In this document: positions 60,154-64,000 of the stretch, piece by piece
Numbering within the stretch: the stretch's first letter is position 1
How the letters are laid out: each line of letters opens with the position of its first letter
Assembly: GCF_902170785.1 (NCBI RefSeq)
Contig: NZ_CABHYG010000011.1
Coordinates: 1-64,000 of the forward strand
Direction of reading: 5' to 3'
DNA length: 64,000 nt
DNA from: Yersinia proxima
GTDB taxonomy: Bacteria; Pseudomonadota; Gammaproteobacteria; Enterobacterales; Enterobacteriaceae
Translations under genes and position numbers: made by a program
The notes under the pieces: model-generated
Database searches by the model: none
Seen by the model: only the letters and a program-made list of their open reading frames with translations
Told to the model about the DNA's origin: nothing

Positions 60154-61263
60154 TCAATGTGTGGAACGTCCGGTGTGAAAGCGCTTCTCCAGATGCTGGC
60201 TATAGCGCGACATGCTGAAACAGAAAATCCAATAAACGGCGGCGGCAAAGACATAGCCCTCGGTCGACATGCCCAGCCAGGCGGGGTCGACAGTGGCTTG
60301 TTGCACACTACTGAACAGGTCAAACAGACCAATGATGATGACCAGACTGGTATCTTTAAACAGTGCGATAATGGTGTTCACCAGCCCTGGAATCACCATT
60401 TTTAGTGCTTGTGGCAAGATAACCAGCCCTTGAGTTTTCCAATAACCCAGCCCGAGTGATTCGGCGGCCTCGGTTTGGCCTTTGGGTAGGGCTTGTAAGC
60501 CACCGCGCACCACCTCTGCGACATAAGCCGATTGAAATAACACTACCCCGACCAATGCGCGGATCAACTTATCGATGCTGGTGCCTTCGGTCATAAATAG
60601 CGGCAGCATCACCGAGGACATAAATAGCACGGTGATTAATGGCACCCCGCGCCAAAACTCGATAAATACCACCGATAGAATACGCACCACTGGCATACTG
60701 GAGCGGCGTGCCAGTGCCAGCAAAATGCCGAGTGGCAACGCGCCAGCAATCCCGACGGCTGCAATGATTAAGGTCAGTGTCAACCCACCCCATTGGCGTG
60801 TTTCAACGCGGGTCAGCCCGAAGAAACCGCCATATAGCATCACCCATACCAATAATGGATAGACCACAGCCCAAACTGCCAGATAACGGCCGCGGCGTGG
60901 CATTCCACGCCAGAACAGCGGGATGAGTGTGATCAAGCCAATAATCAACGTGGTATTGATGCGCCAGCGCTGTTCAATAGGGTAAAGGCCATACATAAAC
61001 TGGCCAAAGCGTGCATGAATAAATACCCAGCAGGCACCTTCTCGGGTGCAATCAGTGCGCGTTGTACCCAGCCAATTGGCGTTGAAAATGGCCCAATTCA
61101 GCAGCGGTGGGATCAACTGCCACATCAGCCATAGGCACAAAAGGGTCAGTAAGCTGTTAGTCCAACTGGAGAACAGATTCTTTTTGGCCCAAAACACTAT
61201 GCGGCTCAGGGGGTTGCCCGGTCGTACCGTGCTGGGTGGCTCACGAGTTAATGTCATCGTCAT
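60154..61263 (-). CDS. yhdY: General L-amino-acid ABC transporter, permease subunit 2
   Basis: A 369-residue inner-membrane permease of the HisM/AapM type. About eight hydrophobic segments; the family EAA loop for the ATPase is [20 protein letters not shown] (about 275-295) followed by [26 protein letters not shown]. The N-terminal half has a long periplasmic insert containing [12 protein letters not shown] with two Cys that may form a disulfide. It follows YhdX by 9 bases, and likely forms the heterodimeric channel with it. Confidence 0.92.
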   Translation of the reverse strand: MTMTLTREPPSTVRPGNPLSRIVFWAKKNLFSSWTNSLLTLLCLWLMWQLIPPLLNWAIFNANWLGTTRTDCTREGACWVFIHARFGQFMYGLYPIEQRWRINTTLIIGLITLIPLFWRGMPRRGRYLAVWAVVYPLLVWVMLYGGFFGLTRVETRQWGGLTLTLIIAAVGIAGALPLGILLALARRSSMPVVRILSVVFIEFWRGVPLITVLFMSSVMLPLFMTEGTSIDKLIRALVGVVLFQSAYVAEVVRGGLQALPKGQTEAAESLGLGYWKTQGLVILPQALKMVIPGLVNTIIALFKDTSLVIIIGLFDLFSSVQQATVDPAWLGMSTEGYVFAAAVYWIFCFSMSRYSQHLEKRFHTGRSTH

Positions 61264-61272
61264 TCGCTTCCC

Positions 61273-62451
61273 TTAGCGCTCGACCAGCGCAATGCGCCGG
61301 TTGTAGAGATTCATTAAAAATGAAATGGACAGACTGATAACCAAATAGACCGACATGGTAATGGCGATGGTTTCTATGGCTTGACCAGTTTGGTTTAGCA
61401 CTGTTCCGGCAAACAACGACACCATATCGGGATAGCCAATTGCTGCCGCCAGTGAGGAGTTTTTGACGATGTTCAAATATTGGCTGGTCAGCGGCGGGAT
61501 GATGACCCGCAGCGCTTGCGGCAGAATCACCTGACGTAAAGTAACAGTGTTGGGCAGCGCCAATGAGCGGGCGGCTTCGTGTTGGCCATAAGGTACGGAC
61601 TGAATACCCGAGCGAATAACTTCGGCAATAAAGGTTGAGGTATAAACTGACAGCGCTAGCGTTAAGGCAGCCAGTTCGGGAATGAGTACCAATCCACCTT
61701 TAAAATTAAACCCCCGTAACTGCGGCAAATCCCAGTGTAGCGCCGGGCCATAAAGCCAATGGGCCAGTGTGGGCAGGGTGATTAATAGCACCAAGCCTAT
61801 AGGCCAGGTGCGGTGGAATTGCCCGGTATGTAACTGACGAAAATGGTTATAGCGCTGCAATGCAATGATGGCGATAACCGCCAGTAACACCGCTATCAGG
61901 GCGGGTACAAAACCGGTGGTAAATTCAGGAGATGGCAGATACAAACCGCGGTTACTCAGGAATGCCACGCCGAAAGCATCCAGACTTTGCCTTGGCCCCG
62001 GCAGGTTGCGCAAAACGGCAAAATACCAGAAGAAGATTTGCAGTAACGGCGGAATATTACGGAATGTCTCAATATAGATGGTCGACAGTTTGCGTAATAG
62101 CCAGTTATCCGACAAGCGCGCCAATCCGAGAAAGAAGCCCAGTATCGAAGCAAAGAAAATACATAATACGGAGACCAGCAAGGTATTGAATAACCCGACC
62201 AGAAACACCCGGCCATAAGTATCGCCCTGCTCGTAGTCGATAAGATGCTGAACAATGCCAAAACCGGCGCTGTTATTGAGGAAAGCAAAACCCGAAGTAA
62301 TACCTCGGGTTGACAGGTTGGTGATGGTGTTATGGAAAAGATACGCGCCGCATCCGATCAGTATCAATAGCGCGATAATTTGATACAGCCAGGCGCGCAC
62401 CGCTGGATTGGTCAGCGAAAAGGCACCTTTAACGGTTGGGCGTTGTGACAT
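61273..62451 (-). CDS. yhdX: General L-amino-acid ABC transporter, permease subunit 1
   Basis: A 392-residue inner-membrane permease of the HisQ/AapQ type. Hydrophobic segments include LYQIIALLILIGCGAYLF and FLVGLFNTLLVSVLCIFFAS; the EAA loop is QHEAARSLALPNTVTLRQVI (about 300-320) with ILPQALRVIIPPLTSQYLN. It is the second gene of the operon, separated from the binding-protein gene by a 9-bp hairpin and an ERIC element, and ahead of YhdY by 9 bases. Confidence 0.92.
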   Translation of the reverse strand: MSQRPTVKGAFSLTNPAVRAWLYQIIALLILIGCGAYLFHNTITNLSTRGITSGFAFLNNSAGFGIVQHLIDYEQGDTYGRVFLVGLFNTLLVSVLCIFFASILGFFLGLARLSDNWLLRKLSTIYIETFRNIPPLLQIFFWYFAVLRNLPGPRQSLDAFGVAFLSNRGLYLPSPEFTTGFVPALIAVLLAVIAIIALQRYNHFRQLHTGQFHRTWPIGLVLLITLPTLAHWLYGPALHWDLPQLRGFNFKGGLVLIPELAALTLALSVYTSTFIAEVIRSGIQSVPYGQHEAARSLALPNTVTLRQVILPQALRVIIPPLTSQYLNIVKNSSLAAAIGYPDMVSLFAGTVLNQTGQAIETIAITMSVYLVISLSISFLMNLYNRRIALVER

Positions 62452-62479
62452 AGGTGTGGGCCTCGGTCTGGGTCATTCA

Positions 62480-62502
62480 TCCGGCAGGGCTAGCCTGCCG
62501 GA
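62480..62502 (-). repeat. Hairpin between the ERIC element and yhdX
   Basis: 9-bp perfect stem TCCGGCAGG / CCTGCCGGA with a 5-base loop GCTAG. It sits 28 bases before the yhdX start on the minus strand and has no T run, so it probably acts on mRNA stability or partial termination. Confidence 0.75.
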
Positions 62503-62510
62503 GGGGAGTC

Positions 62511-62637
62511 TATACACTAAATAATTCGAGTTGCAGGAAGGCGGCAAGTAAGATAATCCCGATGAGCTTACTGTAGTAAGTGATTCGGGTTCTTGAGCGT
62601 AGCCAACGCGCATGCAGCTTGAAGTATGACGGGTATA
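62511..62637 (+). repeat. ERIC element, copy 5 (between yhdW and yhdX)
   Basis: About 127 bp, plus orientation: TACACTAAATAATTCGAG, core GATGAGCTTACTGTAGTAAG, and end GAAGTATGACGGGTATA. It ends 2 bases before the yhdW stop codon (plus coordinates) and would be transcribed within the operon mRNA. Confidence 0.93.
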
Positions 62638-62639
62638 AA

Positions 62640-63665
62640 TCAGCGAACCGGAGGTGCGTACTGCAGACCGCCATTGTTCCACAGCGCATTCTGTCCACGT
62701 TTGATTTTCAGCTCACTGCCCATACCCACATTGCGATCGAAACTTTCGCCGTAGTTACCCACTTGTTTGACGATTTTAACCACCCAATCATTCGGCACTT
62801 TTAGATCTTTCCCGTAGTTGCCTTCCTGACCTAACAGGTGAGCCATATCAGGAGTGGTCGGTTTGGCTGCCAGTTCTTCGACATTTTTCGATGTCACGCC
62901 CATTTCTTCTGCGTTCAGCATGGCAAATAGTGTCCAGCGTACAATGGCAAACCAATCTTCATCGCCACGGCGCACTACTGGCCCCAGTGGTTCTTTGGAG
63001 ATGACTTCCGGTAATACGATAAATTCGTCTGGTTTACCTAACTTGATACGCAATGCATACAGTTGGGATTGGTCAGAAGCCAGCGTGTCGCAGCGACCGG
63101 AATCCAGCGCTTTGGCACTTTCATCGGAGCGGTCGAAGGTGACCGGGGTGTATTGCATCTTATTGGCTTTAAAGTAGTCAGCGACATTCAGTTCGGTGTC
63201 AGTACCGGCTTGAATACACACTGTGGCACCATCCAGCTCTTTGGCACTTTTCAGCCCAGCTTTATTGTGGGTCAGGAAGCCAATGCCGTCATAATAATTC
63301 ACGCCAGTAAACAGCATCCCCATGCCGGCATCGCGGGATGATGTCCAGGTGGTGTTACGGGATAAAATATCGACTTCACCTGATTGCAGCGCGGTGAAAC
63401 GCTCCTTGGCTGTCAACGGGGTATATTTTACTTTTTCTGCATCACCAAAGATGGCCGCAGCTACTCCGCGACAGACATCAACGTCAAGGCCAGAGAATTT
63501 TCCGCTGGCATCAGCATAAGAGAAACCCGGTAACCCATCACTGATACCACATTGCACAAAACCTTTTTTCTTCACCGCATCCAAAGTAGTGCCCGCATGG
63601 GCCTGACCCGCCAATGCCACCAATGATGCAGCAGCAACCAGCGTTGAAATCATTATTTTTTTCAT
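62640..63665 (-). CDS. yhdW: General L-amino-acid ABC transporter, periplasmic binding protein
   Basis: The periplasmic binding protein of the importer, 341 residues, like E. coli YhdW and AapJ. A signal peptide is visible at 1-24 (MISTLVAAASLVALAG, cleavage after AHA), then mature GTTLDAVKKKGFVQCGISDG. The solute-binding fold of family 3 has GLDVDVCRGVAAAIFG, TTWTSSRDAGMG and RCDTLASDQSQLYA. AGGA precedes the ATG. First gene of the operon; a sigma-54 promoter match lies about 100 bp upstream, so nitrogen control is likely. Confidence 0.94.
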   Translation of the reverse strand: MKKIMISTLVAAASLVALAGQAHAGTTLDAVKKKGFVQCGISDGLPGFSYADASGKFSGLDVDVCRGVAAAIFGDAEKVKYTPLTAKERFTALQSGEVDILSRNTTWTSSRDAGMGMLFTGVNYYDGIGFLTHNKAGLKSAKELDGATVCIQAGTDTELNVADYFKANKMQYTPVTFDRSDESAKALDSGRCDTLASDQSQLYALRIKLGKPDEFIVLPEVISKEPLGPVVRRGDEDWFAIVRWTLFAMLNAEEMGVTSKNVEELAAKPTTPDMAHLLGQEGNYGKDLKVPNDWVVKIVKQVGNYGESFDRNVGMGSELKIKRGQNALWNNGGLQYAPPVR

Positions 63666-64000
63666 GAAAGCGTCCTGTGAGGCAAAGTCGTGCCTATTTT
63701 AATTTTGTAGCGCACCCGTGATGCACCGTCGCTGTCTGTTGGCGTGTAGCCAGTTTGGTATTAGCAAATGGAGTGCCAGAATTATATTTCATTGAACAAC
63801 TGGATAATTACTAAGGGTTAACTCTTTATTGGTAATTACCGAGAGGATAAAACGCACTTTAATAGGGCATTTCAGGGCGGATTGGTGTTTTTTAGTGCAG
63901 AAAATTCTGATGGTTTTAATCTGTAGGATCTCAGGCTGCTGAGTGGCTTTACTGCTCGTATTTTATCTGTGCCGTAATATAAAAAACCGTCGATACAGGT
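63666..64000. promoter_or_regulatory. Upstream region of the amino-acid transporter operon
   Basis: 335 bp to the window end with no gene. It contains the sigma-54 element at 63763-63778. Farther up, 63883-63898 has TTGGTGTTTTTTAGTGCAG, where the two halves loosely recall half sites of the NtrC consensus but face the same way, so I do not call an NtrC site. AAAACGCACTTT and ACTTTAATAG around 63848-63862 are not interpretable. Confidence 0.55.
63763..63778 (-). promoter_or_regulatory. Sigma-54 promoter of the amino-acid transporter operon
   Basis: On the minus strand TGGCACTCCATTTGCT matches -24/-12 consensus TGGCACR-N4-TTGCW with a single mismatch (T for R after the CAC). The spacing TGGCAC-N5-TTGC is exact. 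It lies 98 bases before the binding-protein start codon. E. coli yhdWXYZ is known to be nitrogen controlled, in agreement. Confidence 0.8.

Noticed and set aside
63883-63901. NtrC enhancer upstream of the amino-acid transporter
   Set aside because: The two half-site-like pieces have the same orientation, not the inverted one needed.

Overview
This is chromosomal DNA from a gamma-proteobacterium of the Yersinia group (Enterobacterales). The housekeeping proteins are close to their Escherichia coli counterparts, gene order follows the E. coli metA-aceBAK / lysC-pgi / mal / ubi-plsB-lexA / dnaB-alr-tyrB / uvrA-ssb segment, and several start sites give the lengths I recall for Yersinia proteins. 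ERIC-type intergenic repeats with the yersinia-style sequence occur five times. Species cannot be fixed from the sequence alone. There is no CRISPR array, no IS element with a transposase, no integrase and no prophage module.

Layout. 1-380: 3' end of an rRNA operon (5S, tRNA-Thr, second 5S, terminator). 696-7924: metA, the glyoxylate operon aceBAK and its repressor iclR. 8165-16361: metH, a small unknown gene, lysC, pgi, psiE. 16362-24909: maltose regulon, malEFG and malK-lamB-malM diverging from a long shared control region. 25229-30401: accessory block with a type V autotransporter, an orphan LuxR-type regulator and a LysR-type regulator. 30541-36217: ubiCA, plsB, dgkA, lexA, yjbJ. 36494-40953: zur, an AT-rich acyltransferase inserted before dusA, then dusA and pspG. 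41272-47589: a small unknown gene, qorA, dnaB, alr, tyrB, yjbR. 47648-55897: uvrA, ssb, a GST, ghxP, yjcE. 55913-59316: a LysR/LrgA/LrgB module and a divergent LuxR-regulator/cupin pair. 59384-63665: a general amino-acid ABC transporter operon (yhdWXYZ/aap type) read on the minus strand.

How the genes work together. Methionine synthesis is represented at entry (MetA, behind MetJ boxes) and at the last step (MetH). AceB, AceA and AceK run and gate the glyoxylate bypass, with IclR encoded downstream and IclR-like operators at both aceB and iclR. MalEFGK, LamB and MalM take up maltodextrins under MalT-like boxes. LexA, UvrA and SSB form an SOS-linked repair set; LexA boxes lie at lexA and in the uvrA-ssb interval. 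The amino-acid transporter has a sigma-54 promoter match, as does pspG.

The most unusual features are the placements of repeats: ERIC elements sit inside operons (malE/malF, lamB/malM, binding protein/permease) and in the uvrA leader, and a roughly 100-bp palindromic repeat occurs twice, once between two copies of a terminator-type hairpin behind tyrB. Other points of note are a LysC with a short tandem-repeat N-terminal extension, a proline-repeat linker in the autotransporter, and an acyltransferase whose SGNH domain lacks the usual catalytic aspartate. I saw no clear undescribed multi-gene system; the best candidates for unexplored biology are the LuxR/cupin pair and the autotransporter/LuxR/LysR block.
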